This document shows positions 23,003 through 35,400 of a stretch of 64,000 bases of DNA, in pieces; within the stretch, counting starts at the first letter, position 1; every line of letters starts with the position of its first letter. The notes under the pieces are model-generated. The model was not told the DNA's origin. It made no database searches and saw nothing but the letters and a program-made list of their open reading frames with translations. The position numbers and the translations under genes are program-made. Source of the stretch: Saccharum officinarum (lineage: Eukaryota > Streptophyta > Magnoliopsida > Poales > Poaceae); assembly GCA_020631735.1 (NCBI GenBank), contig CM036167.1, positions 2,484,988 to 2,548,987 on the forward strand, in the 5' to 3' direction.

Positions 23003-23525
23003 ATTGACGAAGTTGCGTCGTCGAGGTCAAAGCTGAGCGGAGTGCCCTTCAGGAGTTGAAGTGACCACTAGATCTGTACCCAACCGTTGAAAATGGGTGG
23101 CTTGAGCAGGTCGAGTAGATCTGTTGTAGCCGTTCGATTTCTGCTCGGTAAACTATTCTTGGAGCGAGTCGACCAGAGATAGGGTAAACGAGAGTTTACC
23201 ACCGAGCCGGTCGATGGAGTCGATCATGTCGGTGGTGTCGAGTTTCCTCCCCTGGTAGCGAGGAAGGAGTCGATGAGTTGCCGGCGTGGTCGGTGACAGT
23301 GCTGCTGCAGGTGAAGCTGGAGCTAGCGTAGTCGTAGTCGACGCCGGTGTCAGGGAAGTAGTCGATGCAGATCGGATCTACACCTCCTCCATGGCTGTGA
23401 CGATGAAGTCGTTGGAGCCGGTGGTCCAGGTGATCTAGCCGATCGTGAACGTGAGGCCCGCCGCCATGGCCATGGAGTCGGGGAAGGTGACCATCTCGCA
23501 CGCCTGAAAAGCAGTACACGCACAC

Positions 23526-23543
23526 CCCCTACCTGCCGCGCCA
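23526..23543 (-). promoter_or_regulatory. Primer binding site of the Tat element
   Basis: One base after the LTR end the minus strand reads TGGCGCGGCAGGTAGGGG. From memory this differs by one base from the complement of the 3' end of a plant tRNA-Arg (TGGCGCGCCAGGTAGGGG), the primer reported for some Tat elements. Confidence 0.6.
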
Positions 23544-23544
23544 C

Positions 23545-24048
23545 TGTCGACAAAACCTGGTCGGCAGTCTATCGAGGGATATGTCTAAGGTAGTAGATTG
23601 TCGACAGACAGGTATGCAAGCCACAAACGAGATGGTGATGCAGAATAACACGCGGGTTTACCTAGGTTTAGGTCACCGTGTGAGCGTAATACCTTACGTC
23701 CTGCTCTGCTTTGTTATTGCTGTCTCGAACAATGTATTACAAGCTAGATTGCCCTAGAGTATATTTTGATGTTTTTGAGGGGGTTCCCTGCCCTCCTTAT
23801 ATAGTCCGGGAGGCAGGGTTACAAATCTAAAAACTAATCTTAGCCGGTTACAATTGACATATAGAGCCGGATAAGGATTCCTAATCTAACCGACCAAGAC
23901 CTTGCTTGATTCCCAAGTCTGGTTTGATGCCTTGCGTGAGACTCCATCCCGATGATCTAGATCGCGCGTCGTCATGTAATGGGCCGGACCGTCTAGTCTG
24001 GGCCTGCCCATGTCTAGCCGTAAGGGTATAGGGGTTTATACCCCCACA
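23545..24048 (-). repeat. 5' LTR of the Tat element
   Basis: A 504-bp LTR running on the minus strand from TGTGGGGGTATAAACCCC at 24048 to TGTCGACA at 23545, so it has TG...CA ends. A TATA box (TATATAAG, minus strand) lies at 23796-23803. No partner LTR was found in the window. Confidence 0.72.
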
Positions 24049-26220
24049 GCGGGCCGCCCAAGTGTGTCCTCTACTCCGTCCAATCGAAAGGAAGAAGAAG
24101 ACATGAATAGAAGCTTTTCCAGGGTTCCCATTGTAAATCTCATGATTCACATGAATAGTAATCTTGGGTTATTTATGGACAATTCCATGGGTCTCGGTGA
24201 AATGTGTCTGTCTTATATGGTTTTCCTTTTTTAGTATAATTCGGCTGAAAGTTTAAAAATTCATAGTAAATCATAGAAAAATCATAAAAAGGAAAATGAA
24301 GATGTTTTGGAATCCTTGTGACTAGTTCTATGCAGTAGATGTATAATCTTGAATGTTTTAGTAGAAAAATATTGCTCTAAATTGTTGCTTATGCTTTTTA
24401 ATGCTAAATTCATATATGTTGTTATATGAATCCAATTGCTATGAAATTTTTATGGTAGGTTACTTGTTGCGTGCTTGTACTATGGTAAAAATTTCATATC
24501 CAATGGATGTTTATTTATGGAGTTGTTGCTTTATCATGTGTCACATGCCTTTATTGCTTTTAAATCTTAATTAATTGCTAGTAAATAATTTGCTTATCCT
24601 GAAATTATGAAATTTATGCAGCAGTTATATTTAGTTAAGATGTACCACCCATAAATTTTTCCTATCCAAAAGAGATGTTTGGTGCGCTACCTTTTTATTC
24701 CTTGGTTATAATTATTTAAGCTTTTATATATGATAGGTGTTTAGATTAGGTTTAATATATATTTGTCTACACTACTTGTTTTACATGATGACTAGGCAAA
24801 ATGTATTTAGTAAGTAGAAGTGTGCTTGGCATGTTATGCTGAACTTTTACTTGTATGTTTAAAATGCAAATGGTTGTTTTGCTCACTTGTGTTAGGTTGA
24901 TAATAGTAACTCGCAAGTAAGTCGCTAGGAGAGGATGAGAGTCGAACCTTCAACGTTTAGTTACCCTTCACCGTGGTGATGTGATGCTTGTATTGTAATG
25001 TCCGTAAATGTTTTTGTTATGCTTGTTTGACTTAAGCATGCATTGCATTATTGCATATCATTTAGGAACGATGATCGATCGATGGATCAACTGAAGGATG
25101 TTGGCATCAAGTGAGAGATGGTGTCATGGTGATCAGTCCTGAAGATGATGGTTGATCATGTTGAAGACGGAACCAACTAACTCAGTGTTAATAAGTTACC
25201 CAGACAAGCCCCAGTGCATAACCCCTATTTTTATAACACTTATTATTATATTGTTTGTGCATTAAGTTTCTGGAGTTGCTTGAAACCCACCTGCATAAAT
25301 ATTCTATCCTATGAGTCCTACTAGTATGACATGAATCATGTATTATGCCATGCTATAGGGCTATGGTAGAAGTTGAGTGATGGACGGTCACTCGCGAGAA
25401 ATAGGTGATGGTTATAATATTACTACTATCACATGGATTCAAAGATGGATAAATAATTAGAGATCGGGCGGGAAGTGGAAAAATAGATTTTTGTTAGGGA
25501 ATTGGTGGGTGCAACAGGGTGTGGCCTTGGGTGCATGTTTCCTGCCTGTGTCGATTAAGGACCGTTTGTTGGTGGCCATTTGACAAGTTTGAAGGTACCG
25601 AACATATAACAGAGGCCTGAGTTACAGTTGACCGTGGAGCTAAGTACTTTCCTACGACTCAGAGTCCCTAAAAAGTTTATTGGAGTGTTACACTGGCCAT
25701 TCGAGGAGTGGTTAGGAGGTGGGGAATGTCTATGGTAAAACTTATGAGGGGGAAGCCCGTCACTGCTCGGCGGGACGGGTCTCATAGGGTGGGTTCCCCG
25801 GGATGGTTGGGTCGCTTTTAGACTTGGGTCGTACGAGAGGAAAGGTAGCCTTGTACTTGATCCTTTGAGAAGTACGGATGTGTGCTCGGGATTGCTTAGC
25901 TGAATGTACATCAATTGCAATCACCGCCCTCCTTGGATATAGATACCCCTTGTCATTTCACTATCATCATAGTTAATACAACTGGAATATAGAGATGATG
26001 AGGCTTTTGCCAGATGATGAAAAAATGCTGATTGGTTACCACAAGCTTAAAAAGTAGTTTAGGTACTTACCTAGAATTGTTAAGTAATAAACTTGATGTG
26101 ATTGCTAAAACCGTGAATACCAGGATGCACTATTAGTAGTGCTTTTCTGCAACAACAAATAAACAGCTAGCCAAATAGCCCTATGCATATTCTTGAGAGT
26201 CGGAGACTATTCTTGAGAGC
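24049..26220. other. AT-rich non-coding block, LTR/UTR-like
   Basis: No reading frame with recognisable motifs. The texture (runs such as AAATCATAGAAAAATCATAA, GCATGCATTGCATTATTGCA) resembles LTR or untranslated parts of grass gypsy elements, but no paired ends or PBS were found. Confidence 0.35.
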
Positions 26221-26614
26221 CAAATAGCCAAATAGCTATAAATTCAGTTCCGGTACCGGCCGGAATGGCCGGTATAATCCATTTCATCCCTAACCGGTAC
26301 AGAAAGATTAGTATCCCGTACCGGACTTGGTACCAGCCAGTACGGGTCATTCCGGTTTCCGGCTATTCCGGCCGAAAATAATCATCTCGCAAGTTTCGGT
26401 ACCGGTGTCAGTGTGATGTGCTGTGCTGTGCTGTGCGCTGTGCATGATGCAAAGCTGCTACTGCACAGCTGAAACCACTCCTCCCTCTGGCGCAATAAAT
26501 GCAGGCTCTTTTTTCTCTCCCTACGTACGACATGAACACGCTAACTTGAAGGGTGAAGGCAAATCACGCATTTACTTGAGCACAGTGAGCAATACACGAG
26601 GAAAAATTCAGTCA

Positions 26615-26859
26615 GGCTGCGTTTAGTTCCACCAAAAACGTACTATTCTAAAAAAAGATTCTCCGTCACATCAAACTTGTGATACATGCATGGAGTACTA
26701 AATATAGATGAAATCAAAAACTAATTGTACAGTTTGGTTGTACTTTACGAGACGAACGTTTTGAACCTAATTAATCAACGGTTGGACACTATTTGTCAAA
26801 TAAAACCAAAACGTGCTACAGTACTTTTTTCACCCTTTTCAGGGGAACTAAACACACCC
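26615..26859. mobile_element. MITE, 245 bp, TSD TCA
   Basis: Ends GGCTGCGTTTAGTTCC and GGGGAACTAAACACACCC form imperfect terminal inverted repeats, flanked on both sides by TCA. The interior has ACGAGACGAACGTTTTGA-type words common in grass MITEs. Non-coding. Confidence 0.8.
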
Positions 26860-26890
26860 TCAGTATGTGTGTGGTCTTTGAAACCAGAGT

Positions 26891-27016
26891 TTAACTATAA
26901 TCATTGATCAATGTATTAAACCAATATAATTATGTAAAAATACATATTATTTATTAACTATAATCATTGACCAATGTATTAAACCAATATAATTATGTAA
27001 AAATACATATTATTTA
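26891..27016 (+). repeat. 63-bp tandem duplication
   Basis: TTAACTATAATCATTGA begins at 26891 and again at 26954; the two units differ by about one base (GATCAA versus GACCAA). Confidence 0.9.
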
Positions 27017-27119
27017 TTATGTCCGGAACGGTACACCGGTATTGCCTGGTACCGAAACATCTCATTCCAAAGAGTAAACCGGAATGCTCACCGGAATGGA
27101 ATTGACAAGTTAGCCAATA

Positions 27120-27600
27120 GTTGGCAAGTACACTTGAAATTTGGTTAAATTGGGCTGTTCTGCCACACAAGCGTATGTTTCAAGTGTTTTTAGGTGTTTC
27201 ATACGTATGTTTGCAAGTGTTTCATATGGATGTTGCATATGTTTGCAATAGTTTTCAAATGTTTTCAGGCATTTTTCAAATGTTTCAGATGCTTATTTCA
27301 AGTGTTTCTTCTGTCTTCTTTTGTATGTTGCAATTGTTGCATTTGAACGTTTTAAAAATAGATCAGGTGTTATACATGGGATGTGCGTGAGAAGCAGCCG
27401 GCGGCGGGGACGATGTCCGAGGCGGCTTGGGACCACTACTGGTGTGCTCCCTTACGAACCCGATGCGCTAGGTGCTCGTTCGCTCTCTGTTTGGGCAGCG
27501 TTCGAACCTGGCACCCGGATCGGACGTGAAGACGCTGTTTTGTTTAAGGTTTTCATGAAGTACGTGAATAATGTGTGAGGCTATCCAATGATAGCTTAGC
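27120..27600. repeat. ATGTTTCA/AAGTGTTTC interspersed short repeats plus GC-rich patch
   Basis: About 27165-27360 consists of imperfect copies of GTATGTTTCAAGTGTTTC-like words. A GC-rich patch follows (27385-27560). The same words occur in reverse orientation at 31915-32345 next to another GC-rich patch. No gene. Confidence 0.55.
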
Positions 27601-27801
27601 GCGTGTGGCAGAGGCAAGTTCGGTAGTTTTTGCATGGAAACAAATAAAATAAACATGAAGATGATGACATCACCAAGACGACGCTGTTGTTATGTGTACT
27701 CAAGGTTCATTGGAGTATCGCCAGAAAATAAATCAGTTAATACTATTTTGCCGACCATAACATACAATAGGCATTCACGGAGTTTTTTCTTTCTGGCGAA
27801 A

Positions 27802-27920
27802 GGGTCTGTAGCCAAGTGATTACAATAGCTTCAGTAGCACCTTAGGTTCTAGGTTCGAAGATGCTCACAGAGGCAGGGTCCATAGGGGAGGGTGTATACT
27901 GTGCAATTCAAAAAATAAAG
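27802..27920 (+). mobile_element. tRNA-derived SINE head
   Basis: GGTCTGTAGCCAAGTGATTA gives a pol III A box (from 27809) and GGTTCGAAG a B box (27852-27860), spaced as in tRNA. The wording matches the common grass SINE type beginning GGTCTGTGGCCTAGTGGTTA. It cannot fold as a proper tRNA, so it is annotated as a SINE. Confidence 0.65.
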
Positions 27921-28222
27921 TTAGAAACAAACAAATCCACGTAACCAAGTATTAAAATCATCACGTTTTATTTGAACACGTTGCTTAAGTTTTCTTTTTT
28001 TTCTTTTTAATTGACAACATATGTGTGGTTGTGACCGAAGAGGAATGTATAAAAAAGGTTGAGAGTCCATGGTGCCAGTGCCACCATATAGCGCACGGAC
28101 GGAGACGGATGCTCGGGGGCCGGACTATTGGAGCAGCGCGAGTGTCGATAGCCCAGCCCACGTCCATTCGCTAAGGCTGGATGCAAGCGTACGTGGTGGG
28201 CACGGGATCACGATTAAGATGT
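27921..28222. other. Non-coding, no recognised feature
   Basis: Between a SINE head and a MITE. Only short unsupported frames. Confidence 0.4.
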
Positions 28223-28501
28223 GGCCTTGTTTAGTTGCCCAAATTTAGCGGCGGCAAGTTCACTGTAGCGTACTGTAGCATAAAGTATTTGTTAGTATTT
28301 GGTAATAATTGTTCAACCGTTGACTAATTAGACTCAAAACGTTCGTTTCGCAAAGTACAACCAAACTGTATAATTAGTTATTTTTTTACCTACATTTAAT
28401 ACTCCATACATGTGTTCAAAGTTTGATGTGATATGATGTGATTGGGAATCTTGCACTGTGCAAACTTTGGAGGTGCAAAGTTTAGGCAACTAAACAAGGC
28501 C
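28223..28501. mobile_element. MITE, 279 bp, 17-bp TIR, TSD TGT
   Basis: GGCCTTGTTTAGTTGCC at the left and its exact reverse complement at the right end, flanked by TGT on both sides. Inner words (GACTAATTAGACTCAAAACG) are typical of grass GGCCTTGTTTAGTT MITEs. Confidence 0.92.
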
Positions 28502-28904
28502 TGTGTTTGGCAGCACCGAACATTTCAGATTCGGTCGAATCACTTATAGAATCGCTACCAAACATCATTAAAAAAAAGGAAACATTCCGGGACAAATAAC
28601 TTGAAACCAATTCTTACTTTTTACTATACTCTACCTAAACACCAAATAATTTCTTCTTATTCTAGTGTTAGTTTCAAAAATATAACGAACTAGCCAAATG
28701 GTTCCCACAAAATATTTCTAAGAAAATTTGGATTGAAAACACCTTTACGATAATTTGGAAACCTGACAAACATGTCCTAGCAAAACTCCCTGACAAACAT
28801 GTCCTAACAAAACTCGGGCTATGGCCCCCGAACTCCGTGCCCCACCTGCATACTGGGGCCGTTACTCTGCGAGAGGACTGGTCCTGTGCTTTGGGAATGC
28901 GGGA

Positions 28905-29020
28905 CAGGCGAGGGTTTTTTTTTACACCGCCGACCGGAAATTGACCTGACCGAGGATTCGAACTTTGGTTACGGGGGACGCCATCCAGAGGCTTGACCAA
29001 CTGGTCTAGCAACTGTAGAC
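28905..29020 (-). mobile_element. tRNA-derived SINE head, minus strand
   Basis: On the minus strand TAGACCAGTTGG (28997-29008) and GTTCGAATC (28955-28963) form A and B boxes about 34 bp apart. A run of A follows the tRNA-like head. The body may extend toward 28750 but no clear end was found. Confidence 0.55.
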
Positions 29021-29057
29021 CTAACAACCATGTCCTAATCAGATAGTAGGATCAGAG

Positions 29058-29392
29058 GGGTGTTTGAATTCAGGGGGCTAAAGTTTTGGGGTATCAAATC
29101 GGGTGTCATATGAGGGTGTCACATCGAGTATTTGGACAGTAACAATAAAACAAATTATATAAGTCCTTAGTAATTTACGAGACGAATTTATTAAGCCTAC
29201 TTAATCCATCATTAGCACATGTTTACTGTAGCACCACATTGTCATATCATGGACTAATTAGGCTTAAAAAATTCGTCTTGCAAATTAATCTCAATCTATA
29301 AATTTAGTTTCGTAATTAGTCTATATTAATCCTCCATGCATGTGTCCAACATCCGATGTAACGGGGAGTCGGGGACTACAATTTAGGAGGGC
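29058..29392. mobile_element. Degenerate MITE
   Basis: The ends read GTGTTTGAATTCAGGGGGCT and, inverted, TTGTTTCGCCCTCCTAAAT; the centre has ATTTACGAGACGAATTTATT and GGACTAATTAGGCTTAAAAA. This pattern is common in grass Tourist-like MITEs. TSD unclear. Confidence 0.6.
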
Positions 29393-29554
29393 GAAACAAA
29401 TCTGTGTTCTGGGCTTCTGGCTGATCAGGTACAGCTTTTGTACTATTTCAACCTCACAGTGAAAAATCCTATCGTGATTACGGAGACATGGAAGTATGAA
29501 TACATATATATAGACTTGTTTTTTTGGTTGCGCCGTGGGAGCATCCCAAACTAT

Positions 29555-29760
29555 GGCCCCGTTTAGTTGCCTCTATTTTTTAATACACATCACATCAAAT
29601 GTTGTGGCACATACATGGAGTACTAAATATAGACTAATTATATGCATATCGGCACAGATTAAGAGTAATTTACGAGACAAATCTATTAAGCCTAATTAGT
29701 CTATGATTGGACATTGATCGCCAAATAAGATGAAAATACTACAGTACCAAACACCCCCTA
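29555..29760. mobile_element. Partial MITE
   Basis: GGCCCCGTTTAGTTGCC at the left, the ACGAGACAAATCTATTAAGC core, and ACCAAACACCCCCTA at the right. The right end is eroded and no TSD is clear. Confidence 0.6.
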
Positions 29761-31620
29761 TTCCTTTTTCATTCAGTGGTCACTACATGATCACTATCAG
29801 CAGAGCAGGTAAGGAGTAGGGGAACACAGGCCACATGGTGTGGCATCAATAATCAGCACATGAAAACAGACTAGCCAGGGCTCCATTTCAGCACTCACAT
29901 CCTGTCCAAAAATGTCTCAATCCTTTCTGCACTCGAAACCCTTTCTTGTCCACTATGAAAGGCATTGCTCACTGCTGTGTGGCGTCACATTTCTGACGCA
30001 ATTTGGTGATACAACTCTGATGTGAAAATTTGATGTGTGAAATCTGAAAAGTGGATGAAGAATTGAGGGACACGGGGCGACGATCACATTTGTATGTAGA
30101 ATGGTGCAATCTGTTTTGTGATTTCTCAGTGCGGCTTATCTTATGTCCATGTCCACACGATTTTTCTTGGAATCCAAATTCCTATCAAACTTTCTGGACT
30201 CGAAATTTCGCTCTTACTGGGGTACTGTCTCTGATGCTGCAGCAAGTGGAGTCATAGTCATTAAAAAAGGGAATTGGAGGAGGTAATAATGCAATCGTTA
30301 CTGAGAAGAAACCGACGGTATAAGAGGTCGCTGGTCGATGTCCAATTCAATGGCAATTCCATGGGCAAAACAACAAGTTGCAGTTGCAGGTTTTGGACTC
30401 ATTGGAGAATCCTGTATTGACTGTTTGCCGGGAATGCATGAACTTCATGGAATTCATTATTGATGTGTCTGCATCCAGTTGCGATGGGAATTGCTGGGAC
30501 AGCACGGGGAAACACTTACTGCTGTTGATCATCTGACTTGTGGACTAACTGAACATCTGAAACGATTGACTGACCATGGACTGACCAATAGTTGGCATGA
30601 CCCTTTTTTTTTCTGTTGAGTGGAGCTTCGCTGTGACGACACCGAAGCGTTTGCCTTTTCCTGCAGTCTGACTTCTGAGGCCTCGTTGCCTTCTTGACTT
30701 CTTGTTGCGTCGATGTAGGAGAAAATAGAACCATACTGTGTTGTCACAGCTTACAGTTAAAGGCCTTTACATCTCTCAGGGCTGTTTGATTGTGCTCCCA
30801 AATAAGACAGTTAGCCATACATGAATCACAGATATCCGATTTTAGTCGTCTGGCGCTGGGGGGCTGAGATCATTGCCTGACCTGACCGGTGAGTTATCTG
30901 CCGGGACACAATCCAAATGAATCCGTTCTTGCGTCAAGACTGACATTGATTGTTCATTTTCCTCCACATTTCGAGAAGGGCAGTTGGGGTTGACATCGTT
31001 GCCTAGTCGGTGAGCTGCGTATCAGGACACGAGCCGAACGTAACCGTTCTTGCGTCAACAATTTACCACCGATTGCTCGTTTTTTCCCCTTCATTTCGAG
31101 ACGGTCTCAACTGTTAAAGTTGCTTTTGGGAACTTGTGAATTTCTGCGTGGTATTACTGTAGCAACTTCCTCGTAAAAGAGATTAAGAGAACCAACTCGC
31201 AGGTGAAATTCTGAAGGGTCTAGCGTCATTGTCTCATGAGTCATGGTCATGGCTCAAGGCCAACAAAAATTGTCGGCCTGTAATGGACGTGTTGCACGGT
31301 GACATGCTTCACGAGTCACCAGTGTGCATTGCGTCCACAGGGAGCTCACGCCTGTGACGGCATCGGTCACGAGTGATTATTACCACGGACAGATCGCTCC
31401 AACCACAGGATAAGGAAAATCGAGAAAAGAAAGAAAATACCATGCCAAAAGAGGAATAGTAGATAGAGGATGGTAACGTTGCCATCTACCATGGTCCCGG
31501 ACACGTGGAAATGAAAACAATGGGGCTTTGCTAGCGCCCCGGGTTAATCGCCCGCGCCTGCGCCCGCCCGTTCCATTTGGTCTCATCAATTAATTCGGCA
31601 GCCGCTGGTCCCCTCGACTC
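29761..31620. other. Non-coding, with a diverged 120-bp tandem duplication
   Basis: No gene recognised. Around 30857-31102 two copies of about 120 bp follow one another, sharing CCGTTCTTGCGTCAA, GACATCGTTGCCT-like and CATTTCGAGA words at roughly 20-25% divergence. Confidence 0.55.
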
Positions 31621-32400
31621 CCGTTGTTGTTTTGCATATTCGTAGGTTGCAGGGCTCTCTCGCTCAATCACTCGTATGTATGGTTGCATGTAGCTGCTGC
31701 CCGCCTACCGTATGCTGCGCTTGGCTGCACGCTGCCACCACACTTGCCCGTGCACTGCTGCTGCTGTTGCCACCGCGCGCTGCTGTTGTCGCGTCCACTG
31801 GCCCGGCCCCGCCTACTGCTGCCGTGTCCACTTCGCTTTCCATGCACGCAAGGACCGTTGTGCCCGCGGGGACCACTTTGCCTGCGCCCACTTTTCACGC
31901 TTGCTTATGGAACACTTGCAACATAAAATAGATGGAAAATTTAAAACATATTCTTACAACATATGTGTATGACTACTGCAACATATATAACATCTATATA
32001 AAACACTTGTAACATACGTTTGAAATAGCTGAAACATTTGAAACATACACTTGCAATATACTTGTATGACTAGTGCAACATATACAACATCCAGATAAAA
32101 CAGTTACAATATACGTTTGAAACAGTTGAAATATTTGAAACATACAGTTTTAACATACGTGTATAGCTATTACCACATATGTAACATCCAGATCTATTTT
32201 TATAACATACATCTGGAACATCGGAAATATTTAACATATATGTGGCTCTAACATATGAGGGTTCATACAAATATTTTATATGTGGATCTAACATATGAGG
32301 GCCCATACAAAAATGGTTGCTATTTAAGTTGACCATGCTAAATTGACTCATAATATGATCAGGCTCATCTATATTTGTGGTCTATAATTATTTTTGGACC
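31621..32400. repeat. GC-rich patch followed by AACATA-type short repeats
   Basis: 31640-31910 is GC-rich with several overlapping open frames on both strands, a composition effect. 31915-32345 holds imperfect repeats of AACATACGTTTGAAA-like words, the reverse orientation of those at 27165-27360. Confidence 0.5.
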
Positions 32401-35400
32401 AAAGGTGTTGGTGTTTTGTAAATCGGACTAGTAAACTTATACGATTGTCGCGCAACTAGCAAGACGATGGTAACATCCAAAAGAGGTAGGGAAAGAGGCA
32501 GGAGAGCTAGAGCTAAGAGATGGACTACCCAAAAGAAAGTTTCAGGAGCCCTACTACGGTGTGAATGTGTTAAAGATAGTGGGAAGGATGTCCTGACTGC
32601 CCTTATATAGAGTTCGGGGCCAGGGTATGCACAAAAAAGAAGGTTCTCCTGACCGAAGGGTCGGGAGCCTAAGGGTGAGGCCTAATTAACTTGACTTGCA
32701 AGCTACGCCGTCTTGTGAAGTACATCTGGACGTGGTTTTTATCATGATCTTGTGCTGACGTCGTGGTAAGGTGTGATATGGTGCTACTGTGCCGGCTGTG
32801 GCGGCACTGTAGGCACGGTGGTGGTTTGCCAGCCGTCCTGTGCGACGTGGTCTCCGTTATGGCCTTCGTCATTGCCTCCTGTCTCCTGGGGGCATCGTAC
32901 TGGAGTTGGTAGCCATCCCCAAATCATTGATCGCTTGGTTAGTCTGTGGAGTTGGTGGCCAAGATTCTGGGCTCTGAGGTTGTGGCCCCCGCCAGTCTGT
33001 ATGGCCTCTAAGTCAAGGCTTCCGCCGTGGATCCCATCCCCTTGGGGATGGAATCGTACATACGTCTTGTTAGGCCATATATGGATAATGGGTCATTGTA
33101 CTAGCCGACACCGTGGGGCGATATTGTCTTGTCTATGCTACATGGCATAGGGATGACGTCTGACCAGACCGAGGTGACCGCTGTCCCCTTGGTCCTTGCG
33201 GGGTCAGTACGGCGTGTCTACTCTTGTGAGAGTAGGAGCGCTCGGCTAGGCTCGGCCTCTCCCCATTCCTCCTAGGGGTGGGGATGGTGGAGAGGTCATG
33301 AGTTTCTTGTGCGTCATGCAGCTAAGGCAGAAGGGAGGGGTCATGGCTGACCCTGGCCTTAGCGTGTGGCTTGGTTCACTTGGCTCAGTTGGTCCTCGAT
33401 CGTTTGGGCCTTCGTTAGCTGGTGTATCGTGGGTCGCTTGGCCTATTAACTAATCGATGCCTTGAGATACCTAGGGACTATAACCCCGATAGTAGCCCCC
33501 GAGTGTCTTTGCGATCACGAAGTGATCGTGAAAGCGCTGAGATGCATGCATGCCAAGTGTAGGTTCATGGTTGCGGCTTGTTCGAGCTCTGTCACTCGAC
33601 CCCTTATGGGCTGGTGCATTCAATGTGGTAGGTGGCTGTTACATTCCGCCTCATCAGGACACCCTTACGACATGGTACATGACTGCTAAGCCCTGCTGTG
33701 TTTGTGTCTGCGTATCAGGATTCGTGACCTAGGCAGGGTCGAGTGGTCTCGTCGACGCTGTACCGGCCCTGTCTTTGGAAGGGTCTCAATTTTCCTGACC
33801 TCACATGGGCATCTGATATTGGTTGTGGCCTCCCATGGTTCGCCACATGGCGCGGGAGTCTCTAACTGCTCAGTCTTCCCTTGGGCCTATAAATAGAGGC
33901 CTCCTTTTCATTTAAACCACTTATGACTATGACTACTAACTGTCCTTTGCCTCCCTAAGGGGCTAGACACTGAGAGATTGAGGGGATGGGAGAGAAAAGC
34001 TTGAGGAGAACCACTCGTTTCCCGTTGTGCAACCTGCTAGGGGTCGCCTGTGGTGGCCGGAGCCAATGTTGCTCTTTCCAGCAGTTGGTGCTAGAAGGAG
34101 ACTTGCGAGCAAGGGGTAGGAGATGTTATAGGCATCGGGTTCGGTCATACATGACCTTAGGCCTTCATCCCACCACTGCTTCTTGCTTCATAGCTCATCG
34201 GTTCGGATGCTCAAAGCGGATGATGGCTTTGGACGTCTCTGGCTTCCTCCCAAATCCTATGCGTTGGCCGATGGTGTGTCATGACCTTTGAGGGAGGTCA
34301 CTTGATGCCCGCTTCACGCCATTCTTGGAATGGGAGGAGGATGAAGTAGCACTGTCTTGTCACGCTGCATGTGCCAAGTGATGCGCGGCCATGACACAGG
34401 TGCACTTCGGTTGTCGGTTGGTCTCCTTTTGCCATTGTGATGATGGAAATGGCTCTTGTTGGCTTGGTAGGCTCCATGCTTCCCAGGAGCACTTCTTGGA
34501 TGTTTCCTAGTGCATGTGGAGGGCCTCCCAAAGTTGTTGGAGCCATCTTCCTACTCCTCCCATGCTCTAGCTGCTAGAACGTGGTGCCCATAAGAGGGTT
34601 GGTGGAGCAAACCTTGACCTCACCTTCCTTGCTTACGTAGCATTTGTCCCATGACCTTCAAAGGTACCACCCTTGATGTGGTGCTATATCCTTTGCACTT
34701 TCTATTTTTGAGCGGCATAGCTGCTTTTGTACTTGTGGATACTAAGCAGGGGGTTCCATTTCCTCAATGCTGATTCTCCCTTCGTGGAGGCGGTAAGCCC
34801 CTTATGTGATGGGATCGTGGTCGTGGATTCAGTGTGAGGTCATCGGTGGGCCCCTCTTGCCCTAATGACACGATAAAACACTTTCTCGACCTCTGTTTGT
34901 GCGGTCATGAGGTTTTTTGCCACATGTGTTGGCCCGTGGGTCTTGGACCTCAGTGTGTTTTTCACATAACTAGGCCAGGATCATGTTTTGGGCTTCACAT
35001 TGCTTCAAATGGAAGACACTGCTACACTGCCCTAGCTATTTTCTTTGTCGATCTCTCTCGAAGGGGTCGTAGACCTCTAACGGTTTGTGAGTCTCCAAGG
35101 CTAGCCTTGGGTTTTTAGACCTAGGGATGTCGGGAGGAGTTTCGATTGCGGCTTTGCCTTGACTCATTTGCGGGGTCGTAGGGACCCGACTCCATTTTTC
35201 CCTAATGTTCTTGCCGACCTCAAGAGGTCATGTTGCCCTATTATAGGTAGGTTTGGTTTCACCCAAGCAGGGAGAGGCATGTCCACCGTAACCACACAGT
35301 CGGAGTGGTGCGCCTTGTGGGGGTCGATGGGTAATTCAAGTGAGACCCGGTATCCTCCCCAGTCGACGTGGAGTTCGTCTATGCCTCATCAAGAGATGTC

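Larger units (their letters stand above)
26221..27110. repeat. CCGGAATGG-rich dispersed repeat, interrupted by a MITE
   Basis: Two blocks, about 26240-26410 and 27020-27105, share words such as CCGGAATG, GGTACCG and CCGGTA in both orientations. Between them lie a MITE (26615-26859) and a 63-bp tandem duplication. This looks like one old DNA element split by later events; its family is not identified. Confidence 0.45.

Noticed and set aside
26120..26150. Possible 3' terminus of the CACTA element (CACTATTAGTAGTG)
   Set aside because: It ends in TAGTG but does not match the inverted 5' terminus CACTATGTGAAAAG and lacks the GAG flank.
27802..27870. tRNA gene on the plus strand
   Set aside because: A and B boxes are present but no cloverleaf or anticodon stem can be drawn; it matches a grass SINE head.
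28950..29015. tRNA gene on the minus strand
   Set aside because: Same reasoning: tRNA-related boxes only, continuing into a SINE-like body.
31632..31972. Cys/Ala/Leu-rich frames on both strands
   Set aside because: GC-rich composition, overlapping on five frames, no start context or domain.
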